From assembly GCA_037176705.1 (NCBI GenBank), contig CM073907.1:10881001-10945000 (forward strand): a DNA stretch of 64,000 nt. The letters are read 5' to 3'. The translations under genes were made by a program, and so were the position numbers. This stretch comes from Molossus alvarezi. Taxonomy: Eukaryota > Chordata > Mammalia > Chiroptera > Molossidae. This document shows positions 10,887 to 22,057 of this stretch, piece by piece. A model generated the notes under the pieces. That model ran no database searches. It saw only the letters and a program-made list of their open reading frames with translations, and was not told the origin of the DNA. How positions within the stretch are numbered: the stretch's first letter is position 1; each line of letters begins with the position of its first letter.

Positions 10887-11134
10887 TTTTTTTTAATCCT
10901 CACCCGAGGACATTTTTCCATTTTTTGTACAGATAGAGTGGGAGGGAGAGAGAGGAAGGGAGAGAGAGAGAGAAACATCGACGTGAAGGGACACATCGAG
11001 TGGCTGTCACCCGTACGACCAACCAGGGCCGGGGACAAACTGCAACCGAAGTACGTGCCCTTAGCGGGAACTGAACCCGGGTCTCTCCAGACCGCAGGCC
11101 GACGCTCTAACCGCTGAGCCAAACTGGCCAGGGC
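10887..11134 (-). mobile_element. Ves-type SINE with perfect 14-bp target duplication
   Basis: Complete antisense copy. The 14-mer gggaaacacctctt is found unchanged at 10873-10886 and 11135-11148. The first copy abuts the preceding SINE, so this insertion landed at its edge. Confidence 0.97.
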
Positions 11135-11148
11135 GGGAAACACCTCTT

Positions 11149-11529
11149 AAAAGAGACCCGCTTACAACAAGAACCCAATTTTAGAGCAACTCATGGGAGG
11201 AACAAGTTCGATTGGAACTTAGTAACAAAGACACGAAGTAAAATGTAACCAAAATCAGCGCTCTAGGTAATAATGACAACCAAGGAGATGTTTAGAACAA
11301 GGCACAACTCAGCTGGCCTCGGTTAGTGGGAGGGGTTTGTCAAGATTGTTGCAAAAGGATAGAATAATGTGGGTTTTATTTCCATCAGGGATGACCTTTG
11401 TAGTTTTCTGATGCTGTTTTTTTTTGTTTGTTTGTTTGTTTTTCTTTACAATTCATGCTTTCACTTTGTGGCGGATTTATACTTGTTTGCTTTGTACTGT
11501 TAGATATTTGCGGCATCAAACGTTTTTAA
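11149..11529. other. Unassigned sequence with (GTTT)n
   Basis: A GTTT repeat at about 11419-11443. Nothing else recognised. Confidence 0.5.
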
Positions 11530-12215
11530 TCCGGTTTTTATGTTGAAATAATTGTAGATTCCTGCGCAGTTATTCGAAATAATAGGAGAAAATCCACGTA
11601 CCCTTTTCTCAGTTTCCCCCATGGTGACATCTTGCAAAATCACAGCGTAGGACACTGACATTGTTTCTTGTGTGTGTGTGTGTGTCTTTAGTCTACACAA
11701 TTGTATCACGTGTGTAGGTTCAGGTACCCATCACCTAGGTCAAGACAAGAACATTTGCATCACCACAGGGACCCCAGATTCCCCTCTCTCCCTCTCTTCT
11801 CCTCAACCCCTGGAAACCACCCTGTTCTCCATTTCTGCAATATTGCCATTTTGAGAATGTTACAGAAATGGAATCACAAAGGATACAAACTTCAGAGACT
11901 GGCTTTTGCACTCGGCATAATTTCCTTGAGGTCTAAGCTGTTGTATGGAGCGATAGTTCTTTTCTTTCTCATTTTTAATTTTATTGACTGCTTTTCAAGA
12001 GAGGAAGGGAGAGAGAAAGAGGCATTTGTTGTTCTACTTATTGATGCATTTGTTGGTTGATTCTTGTAGGTGCCCTGACCAGGGATCGAACCCAAAACTG
12101 TGGTGCATTTGGACAATTCTCTAACCACCTCAGCTACCTGGCCAGAACCCTTCCTTTTTATTTCTGAGTAATAGTCTAGGCTTTAGATATACTGCAGTTG
12201 CTTTAACCATTCACT
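11530..12215 (-). mobile_element. Old LINE-1 3' region, split by a SINE
   Basis: Antisense L1: catggtgacatcttgcaaaa (11620), aagaacatttgcatcaccac (11746), acccctggaaaccaccct (11806) and agaatgttacagaaatgga (11855). It resumes after the SINE with tctgagtaatagtctagg. A short TG repeat sits at 11671-11685. Confidence 0.85.
11963..12147 (-). mobile_element. Ves-type SINE (third subtype), antisense
   Basis: GA tract, cttattgatgcatttgttgg, B-box complement ccagggatcgaacccaaaac, head complement cagctacctggccag. This subtype has the gcataaataag motif in its body and differs from the other two. Confidence 0.9.
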
Positions 12216-12333
12216 TTAAAACAATACAATTTTTAAGACTGAAATATGCTGGATTTTGAAAATCAAATGTATTTTTGAAATCCTCCTTCTGCAAAAGTTT
12301 CAACTTGAATATAAAAGAAATCTTTGTTTTTAA

Positions 12334-12384
12334 GGTGTGTGTGTGTATATGTGTGTGTGTGTGGGGGGGTGTCTCTGTGTGTGA
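12334..12384. repeat. (TG)n microsatellite, interrupted
   Basis: TG units with a TATA break and a G7 run. Confidence 0.9.
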
Positions 12385-12494
12385 ATGTATGTAGATTTTA
12401 TGATTTGAAGGAAGTTTTTCTGAAAATAGGATACTGTTCCTAATTACAACCGGAAACGAATATCAAACATCATGAGAAAAAGAGATTGTCTTTG

Positions 12495-12706
12495 GCCCTG
12501 GCCGGGTGTCTTGGTTAGTTGGAGCTTCATCCCGTACACTTAAAAGGTTTTGGGTTCGATCCCCAGTCGCGCGCATATAGGAGTATATTTCTCTCTCATT
12601 GAAGAAACATTGATGTTTCTCTCTTCATCTTCTTCTCCCTTCATCTCTCTCTAAAATCAATAAAATGTCCCTGGGTGAGGACTTAAAAAGAGAGAGAGAG
12701 AAAGAA
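12495..12706 (+). mobile_element. Ves-type SINE (third subtype)
   Basis: Head gccctggccgggtgtcttgg, B box tgggttcgatccccagtcg, CT tract, taaaatcaataaaatg and an A/GA-rich tail. Flanked by agattgtctttg (12483-12494) and agattgtgtttg (12707-12718), one change in 12. Confidence 0.95.
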
Positions 12707-12718
12707 AGATTGTGTTTG

Positions 12719-13475
12719 TGCCGGATGGAAATTATGTATTTATGTGAGTACTTAAAATAAATATTTTTCTTTTTTTGCCTTTTCACATGTTTTACAAATA
12801 CTCTTGATTCTGGATGTTTTCTGTCAGTAAATAGGATATCCTAACCCCACTCTTTAGTCATCCTGTGCAATTTGTCCAGCTGACATTCCAACAGAATGTT
12901 AAATTATTAGTTTTAATAACTACCCTAAAAGACTGTAGCCTTTTAAATAAATGAAACACCTCTTCTGTAAGTGAGGTAGACTTTTCAGCTTGCTTGCAGA
13001 TGGAAGAAATTAACTATTAAGTAATTTCTTGTTTTAACAGGGATAACACCCTATGTTTTCATTAAAAATAATTTTAAATCATCAATAGTCATTTAAATAA
13101 TATCACCCCACCTTGAGTTTTCCTATATTCGTTAATTTGAAATAACACAATTATCCATTTCTGACTAATTGCAAACATATCCTTTGCCTGTAAGTAGTAC
13201 CTCTAAAATAAAGCCATGGAAATAAATAATTCTGATTTAAAATTCCCCTTAATATTTCTGGGAAGAATTTTTTAAAATTCAGATTATTTTCTATAATAAC
13301 ATTTATATAACCCTGTGGTAACTTTTTTTTATTATGCGCATGAGATTCATTTGAAATGTTTTCTTTCAGCTTTCAAACTTGACTCTGAAAGTTTTCTTAA
13401 TGTGAGACAGGATGGGCATCCTCGCTCTCTAGTTGTCTTTCTGTCTTTGACAACCGAAATCACTATGAGTCCTAT
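12719..13475. other. AT-rich unassigned sequence
   Basis: Very AT-rich, with no repeat family or coding frame I can name. Confidence 0.5.
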
Positions 13476-13614
13476 CGCCCTGGCCATGTGGCTCAGCTTA
13501 GAGCGCCGTCCCAATACCCAAGTTTGCAAGTTCGATCCCTGGTCAGGGCACATACAAGACTCAACCGATAAATGCATAAATAAGAACAACAATTCACTGT
13601 GTTTTGTTTGTTTT

Positions 13615-13663
<49 letters not shown>

Positions 13664-13703
13664 TCTCGCTCTCTAAAATCAACACATTGAAATAAAATAA
13701 AAA
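13476..13703 (+). mobile_element. Ves-type SINE (third subtype) with expanded CT tract
   Basis: Head gccctggccatgtggctcag, B box caagttcgatccctggtc, catacaagactcaaccg, gcataaataag, then a pure (CT)n at about 13620-13660 and a taaaatcaacacattg end. The CT tract is about 40 bp, clearly longer than in the other copies, so a microsatellite grew inside the element. Confidence 0.93.
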
Positions 13704-14677
13704 GTATTCTATCACTTAGTTGACTTCTTTTTTTTTTTTTTAAGTAAAAAGTTCAGGGAGTTCAGATGTTAGAACTGCGTCTACTGTTTTCTAGGAGTCG
13801 ATTCAAACTTCCCTTCAGAAACAGTGGCACAGGAAAAATCTTACCCTACGCAGCGTCTGGAAAAACCTGCCTGTTATCACATGTCCGAGCAGCCAGCACC
13901 GAAGGGCCATCCTACCTGAGAAGAAGGCAGCATCAACAAACCCAACGACAGCTGGGGACGTCCCCCGTATGCTTCCAAGAGGTTACACCTGAGTGTGCAA
14001 ACCTAAGCTGCTCAGATCTCTTCCAGAAGAGGTAGATTAACTATTTGAATAGGGGTCACTTCTTAATCTCTATATATCAATTCATCTGCCGCACAGAACA
14101 CAATTCATTTTCTGCAAAACACACCTGAACCGTTTATGCCCCAGCTGCCTGGAACTGTGAGCAATTATATTACCTGGGCCTGACATTCTGTTTTTTAAAA
14201 AAGAGAAACTTAAAAAAAAAAAATTTTTTTTTTTTAAAACTCGGTGTTAAAAACAAAGTTTCAATGTCTTTCCTTATTTAGAAAAAAAAAGTTTGTCTAT
14301 TCATAGATATAAAAAGACATACTCCAATCTAGGTTACTGCTGGGTAGAGAGACATTGATTTTTCTCACTTGCTACTCATTTAGGTCATTTACATCATTAC
14401 CAAAAAAAACACAAAACAATTAGTATGTTCTGTTTTTGTAATAAAACCCTTTTCTTCATTTGTTTGTTTTCAACGTCTGTACCTACCTAGTTCTGAGAAA
14501 ACTTCAAGAGGAAAACATCAAAGCAGGAAAACCTCAGGACACAGATAACCTGAAGAAAAGAGAGGGCAGAGATGTTCAGAGCTGAGTATAGTCAACTAGG
14601 CAGGGACGTGGCTCAAAGCTCCCGGGCAACGTTGGGATAACAGAAAGGAAAAATTTCTTGTCCAGGCTACGGGGCTG

Positions 14678-14681
<4 letters not shown>
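13704..14681. other. Unassigned sequence with A12T12 palindrome
   Basis: Holds poly-T at 13728-13741 and a perfect palindrome of twelve A then twelve T flanked by TT/AA at 14210-14237. An open frame at 13766-14035 has no recognisable family. Confidence 0.5.

Positions 14682-14723
<42 letters not shown>
14682..14723. repeat. (TG)n microsatellite
   Basis: About 20 perfect GT units. Confidence 0.97.
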
Positions 14724-14725
<2 letters not shown>

Positions 14726-14833
14726 CAGGAGTATTTTTCCACAGTACTAGAGAGTCCCTTTACATATGACAAAAACATATATATGTATTCTTTTATTTTT
14801 ATTTTATTATTTTTTTAAAGAAGAGAGCTTAAA

Positions 14834-14971
14834 GCCCCAGCCAGTGTGCTTGGATGTCATCCCACACCCCAGAAAGGTTGCTGGTTCTCAATGTTTCTCT
14901 CTCTCCCCTTCTCCATCTAAAACATAAGTTTCAACAATCAATACAAAAATCTTATATGAAAATAAAAAGAC
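14834..14971 (+). mobile_element. Ves-type SINE, internally deleted
   Basis: Head gccccagccagtgtgct, gtcatcccacaccccag, then a jump from the B box straight to aatgtttctctctctccc. Flanks agcttaaa (14826-14833) and agcttaga (14972-14979). Confidence 0.8.
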
Positions 14972-14996
14972 AGCTTAGAAATTAATCCACTTCTGT

Positions 14997-15021
14997 AAAA
15001 ACAAAACAAAACAAAACAAAA
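14997..15021. repeat. (AAAAC)n
   Basis: Five AAAAC units. Confidence 0.9.
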
Positions 15022-15295
15022 CTATTTTCTAGAACCCAACTCAAGCAAGAATTGATCACGTAGATCCTTGTGAAAAGTGAATTCCGTTCAAATAGATCAT
15101 CCTCAGAATCACCCTCTATAGAAATTTTCAGATAGTCAATGAGTAAAGGTATTTCTGAGATTCTGTTGTCCTGATGATAAGAATGCATTGAAAAGGCATC
15201 TCTCCATATAAAACTATGGCATGTCCCTGTTGTTTGATACAGTGGCATTTAAACATTTTTCAGACTAGTTCAAACCTAGATTCTGGTCTGCTTTT

Positions 15296-15521
15296 TGTTT
15301 GTTTGTTTGTTTTTTAATCCTCACCTGATGACATTTTTGCATTTATCTTCAGATAGAGCAGAAGGGAGAGAGAGAGAAACATGGATGTGAGAGAGACACA
15401 TCGAGTGGCTGCCATATACACGACCCCAACCAGGGCTGGGACAAACTGCAACCGAGGTACGTGCCCCTAGCGGGAACCGAACCCGGGACTCTCTAACCGC
15501 TGAGCCAAACTGGCCAGGGCA
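15296..15521 (-). mobile_element. Ves-type SINE with perfect 12-bp target duplication
   Basis: Antisense long-subtype copy, with the tail complement partly expanded as GTTT. The 12-mer tggtctgctttt is unchanged at 15284-15295 and 15522-15533. A short deletion removes part of the head between the B-box complement and ctctaaccgctgagcc. Confidence 0.96.
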
Positions 15522-15605
15522 TGGTCTGCTTTTGATCACATTTGTCATGTACCAAACCCACACACACTCTGTGTGCCAGGTATAGATGGTCTGTGACTAT
15601 GTTTT

Positions 15606-15879
15606 CTTTCTGTTTTTTTGTTTGTTTGTTTGTTTTTAATCCTCACGCTAGGATATTTTTCTATTTATCTTCAGATAGAGTGGGAGAGAGAGGGAGAGAA
15701 AGGAAGAGAGAGAAAGAAGCATTGACTTGAGAGGGACACATCGACTGGTTGCCTCTCGCACAACCCAACCAGGACCGGGGACAAACCGCAACCGAGGTAC
15801 GTGCCCTTGACCGGAATCGAACCTGCGACTCATTGGTCCACGGGCCAACGTTCTGCCGCTGAGCCAAACCGGCCAGGGC
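15606..15879 (-). mobile_element. Ves-type SINE, antisense
   Basis: Full antisense copy with GTTT-expanded tail. Flanked by tgtgactatgtttt (15592-15605) and tgtggctatgtttt (15880-15893). Confidence 0.95.
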
Positions 15880-15949
15880 TGTGGCTATGTTTTTACATTA
15901 AAACATAGAGAGGAAAAACAGATGGAAATGATAAAAAATTAAATGAGAA

Positions 15950-16640
15950 AAAAGTCCACACAATTACTATCTGGGAAAAAGAAAGAACGTTAAAAAATAA
16001 AAAGCCCACAATCATGCTTATCCAGGTATCTCTTTTCCATTGTTTTCCCATATTTCTTTGTAAGTTATTATAATCAGAGGGTACATGCAATTTTTTTTCC
16101 CAGCACACATTTTATCAGGAGTATTTTCCCACAGTACTAGAGTCCCTTTACATAGGACAAATGTCCTTTTGCGTTTTCCAAATATATGATCATTACCTTA
16201 AAATTGTAGAACGACAGAACATTTTGATGGCCCTCAATACATATTGATAGATATTGACTTTCAAACTAAATAATTTTTCCCCATTAAATGCACTGATTTT
16301 GTATTTTTAAATGCTTGTTTTGGAAAGTACCTCACCCCAATTTGGCTTAAACTTAACTTCTTTGGATTAGAGGGCTGAGCAAAAATGCAATGTTTGAACA
16401 AACATGTCTGTATTTTTCCACTGGAAATATTCCTTTCCTTAGTCATTGAACATATAGAAATAGAAGGTGTTGCTCATTTTATCCGTTGGGGTTTCAGTGT
16501 TGGTATTAGCAATTTGCCTAAGCTCGTTATATAATAAAGATATTAACTCTTGCCACACTGCTTGGTCACATGCTGCAAATGTTTTCCTCCATGTTATTTG
16601 TTTGTTTTAAAACATGGCCAAGTTTGAATCTCAAAGCAGC
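15950..16640 (-). mobile_element. Old LINE-1 3' region
   Basis: Diverged antisense L1. The pieces ttataatcagagggtacatg (16066), tttgcctaagctcgttatat (16513) and catgctgcaaatgttttcc (16569) follow the order of an L1M 3' end. The middle portion (16200-16480) is hard to align. Confidence 0.6.
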
Positions 16641-17610
16641 TTCCCCCCCATCACAAAACATTCTCCACTTCCCAGCTGGTGGATGCTCAGAAAACGCAAG
16701 CTGGTTTTATGTTAGCCTAAGCAAAACATAATTAGGAAGATCAATTTGCTGCCAGTTCTAACATACCCACGAAAATCACATGCCACTTAAAAATCAACAT
16801 CAACTCTCGACGGCTTTTGGATTTCCTAGAGGGACACAGTAGGAGAATCGGGGAGTGACTCAGTCTTCTCTTCTGTAAAATGGGTGAGGTCATATCATAG
16901 TCTTAGAAGAAAATAACTAATGGGAAAAACAATTACAAAATGTTTCAAGTAAGGTGATAAAGAGGATGACTGTCTCCCTGCCACCGCGTCATACCTGGCC
17001 TCCTTATAGAAACTGAACCCATAGCATCTAACAGTTGAAGGGGTCACAGGCTTCCCCATCATTTTGATTTCATTTTAATTCCAGCCAGGGCAATAGAACC
17101 ACACGAAGAAGAATTTGTTTTCCCTACAGAATGTTCATTTTTCAGATTAAAGTATTACTTGTGGGAATGGGGTAAAACATAAACGGGAAAAGAAAAATCA
17201 TTCCTCGCAGCACCGTCACTTAGAAATAACATCTATTAATTTTATTCTTTTCCCTCCCTTCTTCGGAAGTATGTATTGAAATTTGTGTCCTAAACACGTG
17301 GGGTGGTAAATTTCTGAAATTAGGTTTGGCAGTGAGAAAAAATGACAAGCCATGCATCTTTATGGTTCGCTGGAGGATTTTCCCATGGGTAATAACTTTC
17401 TGTAGGTGTATAACTTTAAAAGGCTATGACATGCTTGTAAAATATTATTGAAAAGTGGGGCAGCCCTTTAAGAGGACACTGAAGTCCTCTTAAAAGAATA
17501 AAACAAAATGAAATACAGAGAACAAACCCTCAGAGAGGGAAGACAAAAAGGAAGCCTCTGAGAAGTAAAAATGAAGAAGTGACCACCCCTCAGAATGAAT
17601 GTCCTCTCTG
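16641..17610. other. Unassigned sequence
   Basis: A weak MIR-like piece at about 16845-16895 (tctcttctgtaaaatggg). Otherwise no recognised feature. Confidence 0.45.
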
Positions 17611-17880
17611 CTAGCATGTTGAGCTATCGCTGTGCCCGCTGGGAAATGCTGTCAGGCGGGCACAGAACACCGCTGCCCACTGGGCAGGGCTGAGCTCTTC
17701 CCGAAGAATGTCCACCAAGGCAGGACCTGCACACTTTGTCCATCCAAATAGATTCACTTCTGTTTCTTGTGCAAGTCGTAGTATCTCTTCTTCCTTCATA
17801 GGTTTCTCCCTTGTGTCAGCCTTCAGGAACATCATCATAAAGGGACAAATAAATTTAAAAATGAGTATCATTAGAGGCAT
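17611..17880 (-). other. Exon-like open frame, unidentified
   Basis: A minus-strand frame of 89 codons. About residues 20-60 have the mixed charged/hydrophobic make-up of a real protein (for example EEEILRLAQETEVNLFGW), unlike the low-complexity frames elsewhere in the window. A possible splice acceptor is gttcctgaag followed by gctgac (about 17822-17828 on the complement). I do not recognise the family. It may be an exon, a decayed pseudogene exon or chance. Confidence 0.25.
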
Positions 17881-18021
17881 TGATTTATAAATAGATTACT
17901 TATGATGCTTATGTTAGTTTTTTCCTACATTGTACATGTTTAAGGATCTCATGTTTTAGTCCCTTATAAAAGTTGAACATATAATTCAGCCTTTTATTTG
18001 AATTGAGAAGAGCAGCCAACA

Positions 18022-18247
18022 GGCCCTGGCCGGGTGGCTCAGTGGGTTTAGCGTCATCCCATGCACCAGAAGGTTGCCATTTTAATTCCCAGTCAGGGCA
18101 CATGCCTGGGTTTCAGGCTCAACGCCCAGTACAGGGCATGCAGGAGGCATCTAGTGATGTTTCTCTCACATCGATGTTTCTCTCTCTCTCCCCCTCTCCT
18201 TTCTTCGCTCTCTAAAAATCAAGGAACTATTATTTAGGAGGGGAAAT
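18022..18247 (+). mobile_element. Ves-type SINE
   Basis: Head ggccctggccgggtggctca, body with gcccagtacagggcatgc, CT tract, ctctaaaaatcaagg. Flanked by agcagccaaca (18011-18021) and agcagctaaca (18248-18258). Confidence 0.94.
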
Positions 18248-18525
18248 AGCAGCTAACATATTTCTGAGCACTAAGTATGGATTCGATATTTTGCATGTAC
18301 TACCCCATTTAATTCATCTTTAAAATGTTGTGATCGAATTTTTATTTTTTTCTAAACAGTCGTAGTTTAAAAAGTTAAGTAATACTGCATCGCCGTGTTG
18401 GAAGTTCACACGGTGTGTATGTAGGTAGCTGAGCTCGGAATTGAACTGTTTCTATGCTGTGACAGCCCCTCCCAGGGGGCGGGGGCTGAGAAGAAGAAAT
18501 ATTTACTTTAAAAAAGGGACATTTT

Positions 18526-18737
18526 GCCCTGGCCGGTTTGGCTCAGCGGTTAGAGCGTCGGCCTGTGGTCCGGAGAGACCCGGGTTCGGTTCCCGCTAAA
18601 GGCACGTACTTCGGTTGCAGTTTGTCCCCGGCCCTGGTTGGTCGTGCGGGTGGCAGCCACTCGATGTGTCCCTTCACGTCGATGTTTCTCTCTCTCTCCC
18701 TTCCTCTCTCTCCCTCCCACTCTATCTGTACAAAAAA
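18526..18737 (+). mobile_element. Young Ves-type SINE (long subtype), perfect 15-bp target duplication
   Basis: Head gccctggccggtttggctca, B box gacccgggttcggttcccg, body through cccactctatctgtac and a short A tail. The flanking 15-mer aaaaagggacatttt is unchanged at 18511-18525 and 18738-18752. The usual tcctcaggtgagga end is missing, so the copy is 3'-shortened. Confidence 0.97.
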
Positions 18738-18752
18738 AAAAAGGGACATTTT

Positions 18753-19203
18753 TATTTCATCAAAACCCAAGAAAACAAAATGACAGAGATCTTGTTTTGT
18801 CAACTGCGGCATTTTTTCATGTAATTATTTGGGACTTGGAGGCGTCCCTCTAATGGCACAATAATTACAAATCTGTGAAAAAAAATCCTTCTCCCCTTTT
18901 GGGGCAATGTCATTTCTTTGTCACATCGGGAGAATCGAGTTGAAGTCAGAGGGAAGTTTGCTGTGTCAGAGAATAATCACAGTTAGCTCTGGGAGACTGG
19001 AGATCCTAATGACACACTAGAGGTTATGCAATAATAAATGGTTTTGGAAAAAAAAAATGATGCCCAGAGTATGAAAACTAGCTATTAATTTGGTGCGGCG
19101 TGGTTTAGCTAATGTAACTTGTTATTCCATTAATATTGTGTCATTAGCTGCCAGGGGGAAACGTACAAAAATTATGATGTTCAGCCATGTAAATTACTTT
19201 TGA
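18753..19203. other. Unassigned sequence
   Basis: AT-rich, with an A10 run near 19048. No family recognised. Confidence 0.5.
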
Positions 19204-19246
19204 AGAAGAGAGAGAGAAAGAAAGAGAGAGAGAGAGAGAGAGAGCG
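19204..19246. repeat. (GA)n microsatellite
   Basis: GA repeat with a few AA breaks. Confidence 0.93.
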
Positions 19247-20291
19247 CTCTAATCTACTGTTCATTAAAGCCTTAAGAATATATATAATACATAATATAAT
19301 ATAAATGACAAAAAGGAGAAGTTGAGATTTATAATTTGAAGAGAATGGAGAACTATAACAATAAGCAGTTCCGATTTTTAAAAACGTTTTCCCCAAAGAA
19401 GATATAAAAATTTTTAATGTACCTCTCCCTGACTATAGGCTATTTCAACGCTTTTCAAACACCTAAATTTAGACAAATTTTATATAGGCTTGATTTCTCT
19501 CTGTTGCACAGACTTTGTTGCTATGACAGCACCATGATACAATTATTTATTGCCATGACAATCTGCTGTAGGTTTTAAAAATACGTTATCTATTTTTATT
19601 AGTGTTGTCAATTGTTCCGGGAAGGGATACCACCACTTTACGTAATCGAGAGAGCCCGTCATGCGGGGAACGAGTAAATCGTTTTGCTGAAGAAGCAGAG
19701 CCCAGAACGAGCCAGATTTCTTGGTGACACACACGTCCTCCACTAACAACAGCATCCTGCCCAGCGTTCTGGGTGCAGCGAGCATGTCAATGCAGGATGG
19801 GGACTCCGCTATGCTTTCCATGTGGCATCCGCTCTGCCACCTTGGGTCAACATCAGATAGTACCAGCCGCTCAGAAAGCCTTGTGTGCATGGAGTTGGCA
19901 TATTTGCACCTTTTCAGGAGAGAGCTGTGTGCTTATGAGGGCTGTTCTGCTCAGAGGCTGGCCCGGGTTGTTTGTGGATGTAGGGGAGGGGGCGTTCCCC
20001 AACCCTCACTGTGCCAAAATGACCCTTAGTGATGCCCAGTTCTTAGTCCGCTTCCTTTTTCCTCTCCTTTCCCATGTTCTCCCTCACCTGCCGGTCTTGT
20101 AGAAAAATAGTAGAAATAATCATGCATTTGGGGCTCAGTGTTCTATCCAAGAAAGGAGTGTGGTATTGCTTGCCTCTGAATCTATAATTGGATCAACAGC
20201 AACCAACCAACTACGTAAGTCATCCTGGAAAGTTAGTTTTGGTTGCTGATTCTAAAACGTTAAAGCTTTTCTTATAAATTGCTTTTCTTTA
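19247..20291. other. Unassigned sequence
   Basis: The minus strand at 19543-19890 has a 115-codon frame with no recognisable family. The base composition of 19600-19900 differs from its AT-rich neighbours, which may mark an unrecognised old repeat. Confidence 0.4.
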
Positions 20292-20306
20292 AGTCTTTCA
20301 TGTCCA

Positions 20307-20541
20307 GCCCTGGCTGGTTTGGCTCAATGGTTAGAGCATTGGCCCACGGACCAATGAGTTGTGGGTTTGATTCCGGCCAAGGGCATGTACCTTGGTTGCA
20401 GTTCATCCCCAGTCCTGGTCGGGTCGTGCGGGAGGCAACCAATTTGTCTCTATCACATCAACGTTTCTCTCTGTCTCTCCCTCCCTCCCACTCTATCTAA
20501 TGATAAATAGAAAAATATCATTGGGTGAGGAATAAAAAAAC
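20307..20541 (+). mobile_element. Ves-type SINE
   Basis: Head gccctggctggtttggctca, B box gtgggtttgattccggcc, the long-subtype body, ttgggtgaggaat and A tail. Flanked by agtctttcatgtcca (20292-20306) and agtcattcatgtcca (20542-20556). Confidence 0.95.
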
Positions 20542-20581
20542 AGTCATTCATGTCCATGAAGTAGGAATGTTGATTAAACAT

Positions 20582-20801
20582 TTTTTAAATCCTCACCCAA
20601 GGATAATATTTTATTGATTTTAGAGAGAGAGGAAGGGGGGAGAGAGAGGGAGAGAGAGAGAAATACAATGAGGGAAAAATGTTAATTGGTTCCCTAACTG
20701 GGGATCGAACCCCTAACCCAGGTATGTGAATGGTAATTGAACTGGCAGCCTTTTGGTGTACGGGACCATGCTCCAACCAACTGAGCCACATGGCCAGGGC
20801 A
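20582..20801 (-). mobile_element. Ves-type SINE, antisense
   Basis: aaatcctcacccaaggataa, GA tract, ctggggatcgaacccctaac and head complement gagccacatggccagggc. aggaatgt occurs close to both ends (20562 and about 20802) and may be the target duplication. Confidence 0.92.
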
Positions 20802-21267
20802 AGGAATGTGGGTTGGATATTTAATATGTGCTGTTTCCCCCAACTCAGGGTGCTAAACAGAAATGGACTCTTGACTAGGACATGCTCAGGAGAGCTTCAA
20901 AGGAGAACAGCTTCAAAGCCCTCCTCTCTGCGACACTGAGTGACAAGAGAAAATTCTTGGGGACCGCCAATTAATACGGTAGCCTTCTTACTGCTAATCA
21001 CTGTCAATAAAAGGTCCCTCCATTCCCCTCGATTTGAGGAAAACAATAAGAATGGATCTGATGGACTGGAAATTCATTTCCCAGTATTGGGAAATTTTAA
21101 GGTTGCAATATCTAATCAAACCTTGAGTGTACTGGTTCTCTGAACCACCTGAAAAGAAGCAAATTAAACTTATTCAACAGAAAAATAAATAAAATAAATA
21201 ATATGTGTTGTGTTACACGAAGCTCCACAGTTGTCTTAGACCATGTAACTGGCAAAAATCCAGGTGG
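20802..21267. other. Unassigned sequence
   Basis: AT-rich; AAAT-type repeat near 21179-21203. No gene recognised. Confidence 0.45.
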
Positions 21268-21405
21268 GGGGCTGCTGCTGCACCCATTTCACAGATGAGA
21301 TCATTGAGGCTGCCCCGAGAGCAGCTTGTTCAGAGTGACCCAGCTGGGACGTGGTGGGGTCAGCCTGATGCCTCAGGCTCTGTGGTCACTCGAGCAGGAA
21401 AGGAC
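21268..21405 (-). mobile_element. MIR, antisense
   Basis: acccatttcacagatgagat, cattgaggctgccccgagag, gagtgacccagctggg: the MIR core read antisense. Confidence 0.75.
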
Positions 21406-21998
21406 ACGCCCACCCTCCTTGAGACCTGGTCATGAGGAGAACATGCTCCCGACAGAAGCATGATAATGGGTGGAGGCTGTGCCCTTGGATGTACTCGGGG
21501 TCCCCACAGAGGTCTGTCCAGGAAGAGGTGAGGTTGACTCTGAAATTCACATTCCATTGTCAGCATTTTCAACAAAAGGATGCTTTTTCCTCAAGAAAAT
21601 AATTCTATGTCCTCGCTCACAAACTGGCAATGGACATCAAAAATGAAATGGTACTGGAAAAAACCAAGACTCCTCTTCATGTAAAAAATTACTAAGGAAT
21701 AACCTGGTAATGGCTTCTATGAATTGAAATAAGAGGATTATTGTTTCTGGAAAATTATTCCCAAGAACTCTCAATTTTAAAATTAAAAGAAAATTGAACT
21801 ACAGTACAGACAAAATGACCGCATCTTTGTTCTAGAGAAGAAAAAATTCATTTAAACAAAAATATGATTTTCATTAAATGTCATAATAGAAGTAATAAGT
21901 GTGTGGAATCATGTTTCTTTCCAGGATTTTTCCTGTCACTACCTTGAATTAGTGTAAGTTATATATTTAATAATGTCAAAACCTCAGTAAAACACTGT
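21406..21998. other. Unassigned AT-rich sequence
   Basis: No recognised repeat or gene. Confidence 0.45.
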
Positions 21999-22057
21999 GA
22001 TAATGATGGTGGGGATGATGATGATGGTGATGATTATGGTGATAAAAATGATGGTGT

